Positions 50,401-61,070 of a DNA stretch of 64,000 nucleotides are shown here, in pieces. Source of the DNA: Siderastrea siderea (lineage: Eukaryota; Cnidaria; Anthozoa; Scleractinia; Rhizangiidae); contig OZ034970.1 of the NCBI GenBank assembly GCA_964030785.1, forward strand, positions 23,660,935 through 23,724,934. The letters are read 5' to 3'. The position numbers were made by a program, and so were the translations under genes. The notes beneath the pieces are model-generated. The model did no database searches, had not been told where the DNA came from, and worked only from the letters and a program-made list of their open reading frames with translations. How positions within the stretch are numbered: position 1 is the first letter of the stretch; the number at the start of each line of letters is the position of its first letter.

Positions 50401-53400
50401 GATGTAGAGATGTGTGGTTTCTTACAAAAGCGGGGCTACCTCTCTGAGTTACTCCGTGAAGATCTGCGGAAAATAAGCAACATCAACAGGTTCGACACCC
50501 TCTATAGCCACATAGAGGAAAGCAGCCAAACTGGGAGGGTACCATTGGTACTTACTAACAATGGGCAAATCAAGAAAATCTTGCTTATCAACTTCCGCAT
50601 TATTAAAAACGGCTCAGAGTCTGGGTGGATCTTTACTGACGCCCCGCTCGTAGCATATCGTCGAGATTGCAATATTAGAAACATATTGGTCACACCACTG
50701 ATGAAAGTCAATCCCCAGATCCCGCAGGTACCGTTCCTTGCAACCATCCAAGATGCTGTACCTGTCAACATGTTAGCTCCTCAACAAATGTTAACGGTCC
50801 TATTTGTTCTATCAGCACAAAGAAAATTTCAACTATCATTCTATCAACTCGATTTACTGCATCTCGCGCCGTCACTGCTCAGCTCTATTCAGCGGGGAAA
50901 CCGGTCGAATCCTCCAATAACGTTTCGGAGAACACCTCAGAAGCATAGAGAAAAGAATCCCCTGGTTTCCCCGTTGTTGAGCACGTCAATGGATTAAACA
51001 CTTTTGGCTCGACGCTGAGATTCGTGGCATCTGCTCAGGCATTCGTCTGCATCGTGGTGCTCTGCACCGGTAATAACATCGACCGCAAAACACTGGAAAT
51101 GGCGGCTAATCTTGAAGCTGAGAACTGCACGACCACGCGGGATGAACATTAAATTTTATTTCTTTTTGAGACTTACGCGTTCGCGTCTATCATTGCGCGT
51201 GCTTTTCGTAAACAAATGTTTTTTTTTTCTCATGCATCGGTTGTTGACACGTGCAATTTTCAAATTGTTGATATACCACTGATGAATTTAAAGTGAAACT
51301 TTATGGTACAATTAATTGATAGTTAATTTTATTGTTTTTGTAATAGAAGTATTTTAATGTTTTTTCTTTCTACACGCGACCACATCAGCTCGCTGAACAG
51401 CTCTACTGTAATTAGTTTTCATCGTGTATAAATAAATGCTTATAAATATTATTATTATTATTATTATTATTATTACGATGATGGTGATGATGATGATGAT
51501 GATGCTGATGATGATGATGATGACGAAGATGATGATGATGATGAAGGATTAAGCCCAAAACATTTCGTTTTCAAACTGCCTTTTTGACACTTTATTACCT
51601 TTTGGTTGTAAACCATGTTGCCTGGGCTTTTTCTTGAGTTTCTGAACTTGAGGGGTGGGGGGGGGGGGCACAAAGTGTCCCCCTATAGATCTCAAAAAGT
51701 ATTCACGCTCTAGTGATGAAACTTGGCACGTTTTTAGTACGTCATTAGCTTAACAGATTGGGTTGATGACGCGTCGATTATGACGTGACATGACATCACA
51801 ATGGCGTCACAAAGCAGCCATTTTGAATTTTGAGGCCTGCATGTTGAATCCCGAGCCTGCAGTCATGCAGTTAAAAACAACAATATCGAAAAATATATGA
51901 TGTTTTTGTAAGAAACATACTTAATCAAAACAACCACGAAAAAGTAAAGGATCATCTTCTTCTTACGAACGAAGGGCAAAAAACGGAAAAGAAGACTGAA
52001 AAAAGACAGTCAAAGTCAAACTAACTCTTGAGGAGACGGTTGCTATGAAAAAGGCAATCATCATAGACGCGTCATTGACACAGGAAAATTTTCTATGATA
52101 AATTTATGGAAAAGTCACGAGATTTGGTGATTTTTACATCCCAATCTGCCACAGAGACACAACCTCCGCACTTCATTGTTTATTTATGGTGAAACGTAAT
52201 CGCACACCCGCTTATTATAACGGTGAAAATATTCCATTCTACATCCATCAAGAATGAACAATTTAGTTCTAATTATGAGCAAGATTTTATTTGGAAGCTA
52301 TCTTGGACCACATGATTTGGATGGGATAATAGGCTCCATTCAGCGCCCAAACCCAAAATGCTTACCTTTTTGTTTTAAAACACATTATGGGACACTTATT
52401 GAAGTTAATTTTAAAAAAAGCAAAATATTGTAACAAAGCATAACCAAGGGAGACAGTGGGTTATGCGTTTCCTTTTGCATGAACTTTTGCATGAACTTTG
52501 TTACTGTCCGTGCACGCTTCTTCTCAAAACCAGCATCCCTCTCTTTTGTGCCCGTGTTTCAAATTAAAAGTAACAATTAGATAAAAATTCAATTCTGTTT
52601 CTATTAAACTCCATATCTGCATGTTGGTTTTAAGACTGCTCGACCACGCTAAATACGACATATGGTGAAATATCCTTCAATGTTACCAGTCCGTACTATG
52701 ACAAATGTTACTGGTTTATACAAAGTGCTGGAATAAGCCAGGCCGTCGCTTTGATCTCTGCACAGGAAATAAATCTCCAAGATTGCAGGTAAACAAGCCG
52801 ATACATCATGCGTATTTTTTCTTCTGGTTTTTAACTCTGTTGAAACAACCTTTGTTAGTTTCTGAGGTTTTGTAGGCATCAAGAAATCCCTGATGGCAGG
52901 TTTAAGATGGCAAAAATTTGAAAGTTATAAAGGAATTCAGGCGCCATGTGACGATGAAACCTCTCTTCTTTTGCAGAGTACTCCACCCCTTACCCATTTT
53001 CCGCACAGATGTGGTTGTTAAACAGTTTGCTTGCTTGTTAAAAGGTTATGGTTTTGCAAACTAAGACAACGTCTATCAAAATCAGTGCTATATATTTCTG
53101 TTATAAACTTTACATTCCCTTTAAAACTACCAATTTGGTACTTTTTTTGCCTAAGCACTGACCTGTATGTCTGCCTGCAATGTTTTGCATAAGCAATGAC
53201 CTTAATGATAACTACAATAATAAGGATTGTCGTGCTACATAAAGAAATAACAACTTACATTTTTTACCTTTTTTGTTCTAACCATTCAGCGAATATGCAA
53301 AGATTACAGACGGGAATGGTAATGATGTTCTTTATCACCGAGGCTGTGTACCCTTTGCCACAGAACATCTGCTGGATGTTCAGTTAGGAATGTCGACAAA

Positions 53401-56400
53401 TATTTCCGTTATGACTTACCTAGGAAGTTCAAGGAGCAGTATAAGAATCAAGTTTGCCGTTTTAAGAAGAGGCCTCTCTTCGGGTGAGCACCTCACATGA
53501 AAATACTGCAAATGATAATCGGTCAGTCAGTCAGTCAGTCAGTCAGTCAGTCAGTCAGTCAGTCATTCATTTACTCATTCATTCATTCATTCATTCACTC
53601 ACTCATTCATTTATTCATTCACTAATTCATTCATTCATTCATTCATTCATTCGTTCGTTCTTTCGTTCATTCGTTCGTTCGTACGTTCGTTTGTTCATTC
53701 GTTTGTTGACGTTCATCATCATTACTCATTCATTCATTCATTCATTCATTCATTCATTCATTCATTCATTCATATCATTCATTCATTCATTCATTCATTC
53801 ATATCATTCATTCATTCTTAAATTCTTTCTTTCATTCGTTCAATTACCTACTTACTCAGTCATTTATTAATTAATTGCTAAGTTATTTTATTAATTAGAA
53901 TTAGTGCACGGGATGCAAAGATTACTACACCAATAACAATAAAAGGAGCAACTATTACTTCTACCACCTCTGATATTTTGATACTGTCATAATTCAAACC
54001 ATTCTTATCACTTCGTAATAAAATTTATTTTATCGTTTTTAGCTATACTGGTTCCGGGATGGAATGTGACAATTTTTAATAGAGAGAGCACCAGCCTTAC
54101 CCTTCACTGGACCGATTTGCGCTCAAAAATCAACCGTGTCGCCGAGTTTTACATCATTCTGATAAAAAACACCCAAGGACTCTTACTCTACACAGAAACT
54201 GTTTCAGGAGGCACATCAACTGCTACTATTGAAGAGCTTAGACCTTCCACACAGTATCGAGTAGGTGTATATGGAGTCGATGATGATGGCCAAGCTTACA
54301 AGAGCGTAGAAAATTTAACTTCGACTGCCAATGGTATGGTCAACGTATGTTCTTACATTTCTATTTTAAAATGCAACCTGCTATCTTCCTGGGTTGAGAC
54401 TATTTTAAGACACCCATAACAAATTACATCGAAATTACACGAAATGATCACCTTCTGTTGCTCTATACAACAATGTAAATAATACGTCTCCCCATTGTAA
54501 AAATATTCAGTTCACTTTCACTTTCATTCCGTTCTGTATTAATTGTATGATACAGTTAACACGATAAATAAAAAAATTCGTTTCGTAAAATTAGCCTTTA
54601 CTGTGTTATAACAGCTATTTTTTTAATCCTCCACCCACTTCGGCCCCTTCAGCAATGTATGCGATGTTAAATCCTTGGTTCTCAAAAAAATCACAAGGTT
54701 ATGATTAACCAATATATTTTTTTTCGTTTCGTTTCGTTTTATGTCAGTTATTAAAATTATAGTCTGTTTTGTTTTAGTATCCTGTGGATATCGACCTAGC
54801 GGAAGTAGGATAGTCGGTGGCTCAGCTGCAAGAGTCAATAGCTGGCCATGGCAAGCTATGCTGATGTCTTCTTATGGCAGCCAGTTTTGCGGTGGATCAT
54901 TAGTAGATGATCACTGGGTTGTGACTGCTGCTCATTGTGTAAATGGAAAGACGCCATCCAGCATTAAAGTAAAGTGAGTGTTTAACACGTGCAGGAGATA
55001 CATAAAAACGTGGGCATCCACTACATTTCAGTTTTCATCCTACTTTTGCACATGAAAAGTTTAAAATGGACATTTCACATGAGTCATAAAGTGTAATGAA
55101 ACCGTCATGGACAATTAGATGTCAAAAAAAAAAAAGAAAAAAAAAGCCAAAAGAGACCATGAAGTATTTCACAGTGTTGCACTTTGTACCGTTGCTACCA
55201 GACAAAGTTTTTGATTAGTTGGGACAACTTTTTGACATCTTTTTGACAACTTTCCGATGGATTCTGTTTCATCTGGCCAATCAGAATGCAAGAAATGTGG
55301 GAGGCGGAGTTGACAAGATCCGCACTCGCCGGCACTTGCAACGTTCAGGAAACCTCGGCAAAAAATAAATGGCTGTATAGTTCTAATGTTTTTATAACGG
55401 CAGATAAAAAGTAAAACAAAGAATTCGAGACTTGAGTGTTTCGCTATTCAAAATTTAGCAGACAGAAGAAAAAACGAGGAAATAAACCTTTGTAAGTCAT
55501 CTTTGTACTTTACAGTTTTCAGTGATTTGCATTTGCAAACGGTAAACAAGCAGTAATTGATTTTTTTTCTGCATTCGACGTTCAGCTACGGCAGAACAGT
55601 AACGGCGGAATTTACAACAACGGTCGCTCTTTGCCAACAATGATTAGGGATAGAATTTTAGACCTTCATTGCGAAGGGCACGCTGAACGCCAAATCGTAC
55701 GAGAGGTTCGCTTAAGGACGTTCGCGCCAATTGTTTCTGCGCATCCTTACTGCGCACGCAATTTACTTCGTGATGTCATGCCACGTCATGCATTGAGCGC
55801 GCGCGCTGTTGAAGAAATGTGGAGATATATAACGCTAGTGGCGCTTTAATATCTATGCCGGGTTTAACTCTCTTAAATGTTCGGTGACCCCATATTTTCT
55901 TTTGATAGATCACTTTCTTTGTCGATTATCTACGTTTTGTCAAAAATTAAAGAAAATCTGTATTGTAGAAGTTTAATTTTTTTCAACTTTTCTGCCCTCG
56001 CATCATCGAATTCTACTATTATTGAAGCTGCACGGTGCTCGTTAAAGTCGATTTTAGAGGTTGAATTTAACTAAAAGGATGACACCGGTTCAAATTATTT
56101 ACCTAACAGACCCACTTAAGTAAAATTTGACTAAGAAAGTGGGTCTACAGCGAATCATTTTTAATATTTTTCAACTAACAAGCACTGAGGCCATGTCGAG
56201 TTACGAGGGCCGATTTTCAAAATTGGGGTAGTTTTTGACGCGTTTTATTTCGAAAACGAAGTCGGTGACCCCCCAATTTTTTTCCATTTCTGACATAGGT
56301 AACTCATTATCTGACTGTAGTCAAAGTATGAAAAAAATCTGTATTGTAGAAGTTTTTCGCGCGAACGTCCTTAAGCCACACTTTCGTCGGGAAAGTCATC

Positions 56401-59400
56401 CAACGTTACAACGAGGCAAACACATTTCTTAGAGTCGACAGGAGCACTTATTAGACCAGATTGTTTCCGAATATATTGAAGTTTAAAGACTCATGAAACC
56501 TTCCATTTATGGCAGTGAAAGCAGAGTAAGATTGCTACTTGATGGTGTTGTTCACCCAACCTATCTCCCAAGCATTTCCCAAATAAACAAAGTGTCAAGA
56601 AAACAACACGCAATGACAAGAAAGAAAATAACTGTAATCCCACGCGAATTCACTGCGCCTAATTTGACAGAAGCAGTGGATGATTTCCTTTCAGAAACTG
56701 CGAGCCTTGATGCGACAAAATTACACTTTTTTGACGAATCTAGTGTGATAAAAACGACAGGAAACAGGGAGCATGGAAGTGCTCCTCTCGGCGAACCCGC
56801 TGTTGAAGTGCAGCGATACGCGTCCAATTCTAACAACACAATTAATTTATTACACTCTGTAAATGGAGTAGACTTTTTCGGTATATTAGATGGGCCTTCC
56901 AACGACATGGAACTATTGACCTTTTTTGATGATGCTCTTCAGGTAGAACGGGAACATGGGAGTACGATTCTTGAACGCGGCGGTTGTGTTATCATGGATA
57001 ACTGTGGTTTCCACCACGGTCGATTCGTCGAACCAATTCTCAGGGGAATGCTAAATAATTGTGGGATAAGATAGTTACTTCAGCCCCCCTATTCAGCTGA
57101 CTTTAACACCTGTGAAATTTGTTTCCTTCAAATAAGGGATTTTTTGCATCGCTATCATCTGTTGGCAGAGCAAGAAACCAAAATTGCCATCGCAGAGGCT
57201 ATCTTACGAATTTCCCCTCAAAACTCGTTGTCGTATTTCCAGCACTGTGGGTACATTTTCTAGCTTTGATCTGAACGAAAAAACATTACGTATTTTAGTA
57301 CCTCTTAAATGTCTTAATACCTGTTTTTGTCCATAATATTCATTAATATCAACAGTACATTGCGCGACTAGTACTCCTAGACTCTGTAAATTAATTGAGG
57401 CTAAAAATTGAAGCGTTTTTGTTTACTATACACATCTTGTTGTTGTTTGTGTTTTGATAAATTAAAAAAAAATGAAACTTCGATAACACAACGAAACAAA
57501 ACGCAACATGGGTTCATAAAACGGCGACTTCACAAAATATTATTTTTCGGCATCAGTGATTTGGTTTGAGAGTGTTTAATAATAATTGGAAGTTTCCAAT
57601 TTTCGCTTTCACTCCACTCTGGAGTTTTGTTGCTCAGGGCTCGCTGCAACATTAGAAGATCACGTTCAAGCTGTATTCGTTTCCCATTGTATTTGAGTAA
57701 GTTCTGCGCTTTTAATCTCGGTCTCATGACAGCAAAAAATTATGTGTTCGCGCGCTCCCGTGCGCTTGACAGAGATTTGATATTTCCTTCTTCCTCTTGA
57801 ACTTGACTTTCAAGTGCTTTAAATTCTCTTTGAATTTCATTTATTTTGGTTTTATGTTCTGGATGCTTATCTTTGATTTTACAAGAATCAATATCACAAC
57901 AGGAAGCATTGTGGCCAGTTTCAGGGCAGATGTTACATACACGGGATCGAAGACTGGCGAGTGTCTTGTAGGTTTTGGCTTGCTGATTAAGTTTCTCCAG
58001 TTCCTCCTTTGCAGTTGCTACCTGAACTCGTAAAACTGTAAGATTTTCGTTCATTTCTTGCTGCTTTGCGTCCAAAGGGCTATTCCTTCCTGAACCGTTG
58101 TGTTACGAGAAGAATTCGGTCGGACGTCTGCGGCGGGAAATTTTGATGAAAGCTGTTTTGCCTAGTGCAGTGAAATGAACATGGCACTAGTACCTGGACT
58201 TGCTGTGCCATCGCCAAGACGTCTTATCTTCCGTGAAACTGGAGAATCAATTTCGTTTGCAGTAATAAAAATTTTCTTACATTCAAGACCTTCCACATGT
58301 TTAGTGGTACGAAGCATTTCCGAAAACGCGAAATCATCCTCTTTTGAAATATTCGCCATGTCACCATCCTCGTGACTGTAACGAAGTCTGATGTTATCTC
58401 CATCAAGATGAGTCAGGAAAGAGCAGATTTTCTTGATGCTAAACAAAAGACCCTCGTACGATATATCTTCCAGCAGGAAAGTAGCAAATCGCTGCCCCCT
58501 CATAGCTTGCCATTATTACACGTGTCATGAAAGTCGCGAGCGCCGGCGAGTGTGGATCTTGTCAACTCCGCCTCACACATTTCTTGCATTCTGATTGGTC
58601 AGTTGAAACAGAAACCATCGGAAAGTTGTAAAAAAGATGTCAAAAGTTGTCACAAACTAATAAAAAACTTTGTCTGGTGGCAACAGTACAAGATGCAGCA
58701 CTGTAAAATAGCTCGTATTAGAAAACAATGTGGGCTATGAGAATGATAAAACACGGTCTAACCGTCTAATTATACGGCTATTGATGTATCATCATCATCA
58801 TCATCATCATCATTGTCACGCGATGAAAAGCAACCAGTCTTGTAACGACTCCTACTTGGTTGTTGAGACTTACTTTCCAACAAGAACTACAAATTTCAAA
58901 CACAAAACCTACCAATTTCCATGTCACTTTGTGTAATGAAAGAAAGCCTTCATAGCTTTCAAGTTTGTCATGTCCCTTTTTTTAGGATGGGCGCTCACTA
59001 CAGAACAAGTGGAAGTGTTGGAACTGAGCAAGAAATCGGAGTTGAGAAAATAATTGTGCATGAACGCTATAATAATCCACTCCGCTACAGCAACGACATT
59101 GCCCTTATCAAGCTACTGAAACCTGCAGATCTTGGAGTAGGTGTTGGGCTTGTTTGTATGCCAGATGTTAGTCACACTCTTCCTTTTGACAACCTAAATA
59201 AAACATGCTGGATAACGGGCTGGGGAAGATTATCTTCAGGTGGCAGCCAACCAAATACACTCATGGAAGCTCAAGTTCCATTGGTGTCAAAACAACGATG
59301 TCAGAGTGCCTATCCTGGCCGGGTTGGCGATACAATGCTTTGTGCTGGTCTAGATGAAGGTGGAGTTGATACTTGCCAGGGTGATAGTGGTGGGCCATTG

Positions 59401-60715
59401 GTGTGTGACTTTAACGGTACATGGTATCTTGAGGGAATAACGAGCTGGGGATACAGATGTGCGTATGCTAGAAAGTACGGAATTTACTCCTACGTCCGAA
59501 ATTTGAAAGCATGGGTGTCAAGGAATATCTATCATGTTTCTCCACCTATTCCACCACCACACAACCAGTCAGAGTCAGCATTAGGTAAGTGAAACTAGTG
59601 ATTTTAATGGAATAAACTAAAACAAATATATCTCGGCTAATATTTGTTGCGACACGGACCTAAAAAACGTTAAAAAACATTTTGAACACCCAATATGCTC
59701 CACGATTAATCGGTATTGGAGTTACAGAGGAGATAGGTTCGGCTTATGGTCCTAACCCGACTAAAACAAGGTTATTTCAGATATCTCATTAGCGGCATTT
59801 ACGTTAAGTATCTGGATATAACTATAAATTTGTTCTCAAATACACCCTTAAAAAACCTCTGTTGTAATGCTGAAAACATATAGGAAACCATAGTACATAA
59901 CTGTTGCATAAACGCCCGATAGGAACCATGAGAACATAAAACATTTTTTTTACATAATGCGACAAAAAATAATAATCAGGATAAATAAATAAATAAAAAG
60001 GAAAGAAAAGACGTAGGGGAGTACAGCTAGAAATAATCATAGTGTTCTTTTTACTTTGGTAGTCTGGTGTAACTTTAACAATGGCTTGTGTCCTGGGTGG
60101 AATCAATCGTTCTTAGATGACTTTGACTGGACGTTTGCATCCGGACCGACACCTTCATCTTCTACAGGGCCCAGCGCCGGTCAAGGAGGATCAGGTTAGT
60201 TTATGTTGTTACACGATTTTAAGCTTCTGGTCTCGTCCCCCGTCTTTGTAACGTTATAGGTCAATGGATAGAGGGGCACCAACTGAAATATATAAAAAAA
60301 AGTTTGATGGAATTTCTTGGGATGACTTCAAAACTTGTTCTCTTCCACAAAATTAGAGACCGAAAACACCTTTGCTTTCATGATAGGCGTTGTAAGCGTT
60401 GTTTAAAAAACGTCACAATGAGTAATAAAACATTATCTATTTTATTTAATTGAACGCATCTCTTCTTTTTGGGTCATAGGAAACTACGTATACATCGAGA
60501 CATCCTCCCCGAGAAAACCTGGCGAAAATGCAAAGCTTGTAGTCACTGTTCCAAACAATGGAAAAGAGGCGTGTCTTTCATTTTATTACCACATGTACGG
60601 AGATACAGTTGGAACTCTTAATGTCTACAGTAGGAACAACAAAGTATTTAATGTATCAGGAAACCAGAGCAACACTTGGGAAATTGTGGAAAGAAACGTC
60701 AGGTTGGAAAGTACG
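38469..60715 (+). CDS. Secreted CUB-CUB-FN3-trypsin-MAM protein (partial, 11 exons)
   Basis: Eleven exons join into an open frame of 739 codons: 38469-38517, 47384-47419, 48937-49093, 49939-50111, 52635-52788, 53290-53483, 54043-54333, 54778-54973, 58986-59584, 60063-60194, 60480-60715. All introns are GT-AG and phases match at every junction. Order: signal peptide 1-27, CUB 30-138, CUB 140-254, fibronectin III 255-351, serine protease S1 363 to about 600, Pro-rich linker, MAM from 619. The MAM domain stops short, so the gene continues past the window. His404, Asp454 and Ser551 form an intact triad and Asp545 in the specificity pocket predicts cleavage after Lys or Arg. Activation is expected before IVGG at 363. 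A secreted modular protease acting in matrix, digestion or immunity is the likely role. Confidence 0.85.
39455..40640. repeat. Direct tandem duplication, unit about 595 bp
   Basis: Sequence from 39455 recurs from about 40048 (CTTAAGATTATTTTTTCCCA, CGATACTTTACCACGGCTAA, CAAACTTGTTGAGCGCCAGT). A few indels separate the copies. It is non-coding and lies in intron 1 of the protease gene. Confidence 0.85.
40985..42140. repeat. Block Y, copy B
   Basis: Collinear with 34260-35880 but without the CAGGG MITE. It ends in an ATA/ATT microsatellite (41820-41940) and the shared tail GAACATTTGTTGAGGGTGCA. Confidence 0.8.
43246..43352. repeat. (TA)n microsatellite
   Basis: Over 100 bases of nearly pure TA, with a few G interruptions at the right end, directly abutting the SINE copies that follow. 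Confidence 0.95.
43354..43777 (-). repeat. Two tandem tRNA-derived SINE copies
   Basis: Two copies about 256 bases apart carry a tRNA-like region on the minus strand (43420-43491 and 43676-43747): GTCCTGATGGTGTAGTGG at the start, TCGATTC-like T arm, and a 3' arm that pairs with GTCCTGA. The tails share TTCACTTTGTG and CGTTTAAGTTCATTTGTG. The head resembles tRNA-Glu but the anticodon arm does not pair, so this is a SINE and a different family from that at 30059. Another TA tract (43778-43812) follows. Confidence 0.75.
44192..44284. repeat. (TA)n tract at the 5' edge of a Penelope-like element
   Basis: Nearly pure TA, directly abutting the first recognisable Penelope-like codons at 44285. Confidence 0.9.
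44285..46970 (+). pseudogene. Penelope-like element, 5' truncated, interrupted
   Basis: The plus frame reads [20 protein letters not shown] and [14 protein letters not shown], the region after the reverse transcriptase core of Penelope-like elements, then CFRCSKK, a TGA, and [20 protein letters not shown]. About 870 bases of unrelated sequence intervene. [14 protein letters not shown], then [13 protein letters not shown] with the GIY-YIG core, resumes near 45660. A long 3' tail ends with GAAGAAGCCCGAAGGGCGAC near 46810 and a second TA tract. Several stops and frameshifts make it inactive. Confidence 0.75.
46979..47020. repeat. (TA)n tract at the 3' edge of the Penelope-like element
   Basis: A second TA tract, so the element is bracketed by TA repeats on both sides. 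Confidence 0.9.
48937..50111 (+). CDS. Exons 3-4: CUB domain 1
   Basis: Typical CUB features appear in order: [23 protein letters not shown], an L-x-I-x-F-x-DF-x-LE segment ([16 protein letters not shown]), YDYLKI, IYCG, and [16 protein letters not shown]. The domain is split after the third Cys region by an intron that holds a reverse transcriptase relic. Confidence 0.9.
49125..49720 (+). pseudogene. Non-LTR retrotransposon reverse transcriptase relic
   Basis: The frame carries [35 protein letters not shown], a stop, then [25 protein letters not shown] and MFADDTNI with the catalytic F-A-D-D motif. These are reverse transcriptase blocks of jockey/CR1-type LINEs. It is truncated at both ends, has an internal TAG, and sits in the intron that splits CUB domain 1. 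Confidence 0.85.
50180..51180 (+). pseudogene. Penelope-like relic: post-RT region and GIY-YIG
   Basis: A 223-codon frame (50326-50997) contains [20 protein letters not shown] and [16 protein letters not shown], the region between reverse transcriptase and nuclease in Penelope-like elements. Sense then moves to other frames with HPRC and [10 protein letters not shown], and later [11 protein letters not shown] from the nuclease. Frameshifts and stops are frequent. It lies in the intron after CUB domain 1. Confidence 0.7.
51445..51545. repeat. ATT and GAT microsatellite
   Basis: (ATT)n passes into (GAT)n with interruptions. It is followed by a G homopolymer near 51655 and about 1 kb of intron without recognised features. 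Confidence 0.9.
52635..53483 (+). CDS. Exons 5-6: divergent CUB domain 2
   Basis: The segment begins [20 protein letters not shown] and includes CYWFIQ, an LQDC at the place of the third Cys, then [16 protein letters not shown] and [12 protein letters not shown] at the end. Cys spacing and exon structure match the first CUB domain, but the sequence is far from consensus. Confidence 0.75.
53520..53870. repeat. Tetranucleotide repeats (CAGT)n and (TCAT)n
   Basis: About 45 bases of CAGT are followed by roughly 290 bases of TCAT/TCGT variants. The 128-codon frame across it is an artefact of the repeat. It lies between the CUB2 and FN3 exons. Confidence 0.95.
54043..54333 (+). CDS. Exon 7: fibronectin type III domain
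   Basis: One phase 1-1 exon of 291 nt holds the whole domain: SLTLHWTDL (B strand Trp), [28 protein letters not shown] (the L-x-P-x-T-x-Y signature) and an end at TSTANG. The symmetric phase is standard for shuffled extracellular modules. Confidence 0.9.
54778..59584 (+). CDS. Exons 8-9: trypsin-type serine protease domain
   Basis: The activation motif RIVGG, WPWQAML and TAAHC (His404) are in exon 8. SNDIALIKL (Asp454), [17 protein letters not shown] (Asp545, Ser551) and SWGYRCA are in exon 9. The usual SWGxGC is SWGYRC here, with Arg in place of Gly before the Cys, which may narrow the substrate pocket. The 4 kb intron between the His and Asp exons carries a 3.5 kb DNA transposon. Confidence 0.92.
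55606..57263 (+). pseudogene. DDE transposase (IS630/Tc1/mariner type), split by MITE and stop
   Basis: An N-terminal helix-turn-helix segment ([20 protein letters not shown]) is cut at 55715 by a MITE. Skipping the MITE keeps frame into [19 protein letters not shown]. The core frame from 56493 contains HFFDESSV (first Asp), [13 protein letters not shown] (second Asp) and, after a [15 protein letters not shown] (Glu), followed by about 50 residues to a stop at 57263. Thirty-eight residues separate the second Asp from the Glu. Stops between 56440 and 56493 and the TAG make it inactive. Confidence 0.8.
55716..56370. mobile_element. TTAA-target MITE nested in the transposase (655 bp)
   Basis: Ends are GGACGTTCGCGC and GCGCGAACGTCC, with TTAA at 55712-55715 and 56371-56374. 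Taking one TTAA, the host reading frame runs straight across the site, so this is a clean, later insertion. Two internal copies of AATCTGTATTGTAGAAGTTT also occur. Confidence 0.9.
57530..58503 (-). pseudogene. Transposon accessory gene: PB1-like, coiled coil, Cys/His cluster
   Basis: From an ATG at 58503 the first 100 residues read like a PB1 domain, with the OPCA-type acidic motif in [24 protein letters not shown] and a frameshift follow near 58070-58165. The next frame has a coiled coil ([20 protein letters not shown]), then [20 protein letters not shown] with HPEH, a possible zinc site, and more coiled coil. A TAA at 57740 interrupts it and the same frame continues with a basic tail. PB1 domains mediate protein pairing. 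The gene lies convergent to the transposase within the same inverted repeats, so it is probably element cargo. Confidence 0.6.
60063..60715 (+). CDS. Exons 10-11: MAM domain, N-terminal part
   Basis: [21 protein letters not shown], then [29 protein letters not shown] and the W of [12 protein letters not shown] match the first three quarters of a MAM domain. The closing GDIAIDDI-type segment is not found up to the window end. Exon 11 ends in phase 0 at ACG|GTGAGT. Confidence 0.85.
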
Positions 60716-60839
60716 GTGAGTCAGAAACGTCTTCTTGCTTCCATTTAGCGGGCACACACATACGAACAAAGTACAGTGATTCAAAGTAAATAATGCTATT
60801 CTTGGAGTAGCTTAACCCTCGAACGTACAAGCAAAGTTA

Positions 60840-61070
60840 GACCCCCACCGAATGGGGGGGGGGGGGTCTTTTTTCACTTATAAAGGTGAAAAAACACGCA
60901 TTTTTTTCAAAATTGCCTTGACTATCTGCTACTGAAGAAGTCATATCTCGTAACGACAGCAACTGACCCTCACCAAACCTGTTTCAAAATGTCTCTAAGG
61001 GCTATGAGTAAAGCTAGCGAATACGGCAGGTGCTGCTGAAAAATTGTCTTGGAAAAATTCAAGAGACACC
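60840..61070. repeat. Possible third relative of the 7640/16810 repeat
   Basis: It shares TTTTTTCACTT...AAGGTGAAAAAA and a segment on slow variants of CATATCTCGTAACGA with the other two copies. Identity is low. Confidence 0.35.

Larger units (their letters stand above)
55165..58710. mobile_element. Tc1/mariner-like DDE transposon with long inverted repeats and two genes
   Basis: Terminal inverted repeats of about 175 bases begin TATTT[CT]ACAGTG and stay near 85-90 percent alike, through GACAAAGTTTTT, CCAATCAGAATGCAAGAAAT and GAGGCGGAGTTGACAAGATC. The outer TA of each end may be the target duplication. Inside are a DDE transposase on the plus strand and an accessory gene on the minus strand, both broken. 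A younger MITE splits the transposase. The element lies in the intron between the His and Asp exons of the protease. Confidence 0.8.

Noticed and set aside
53484..53870. Ser/Gln and His-rich 128-codon protein
   Set aside because: Translation of CAGT and TCAT microsatellites within an intron.
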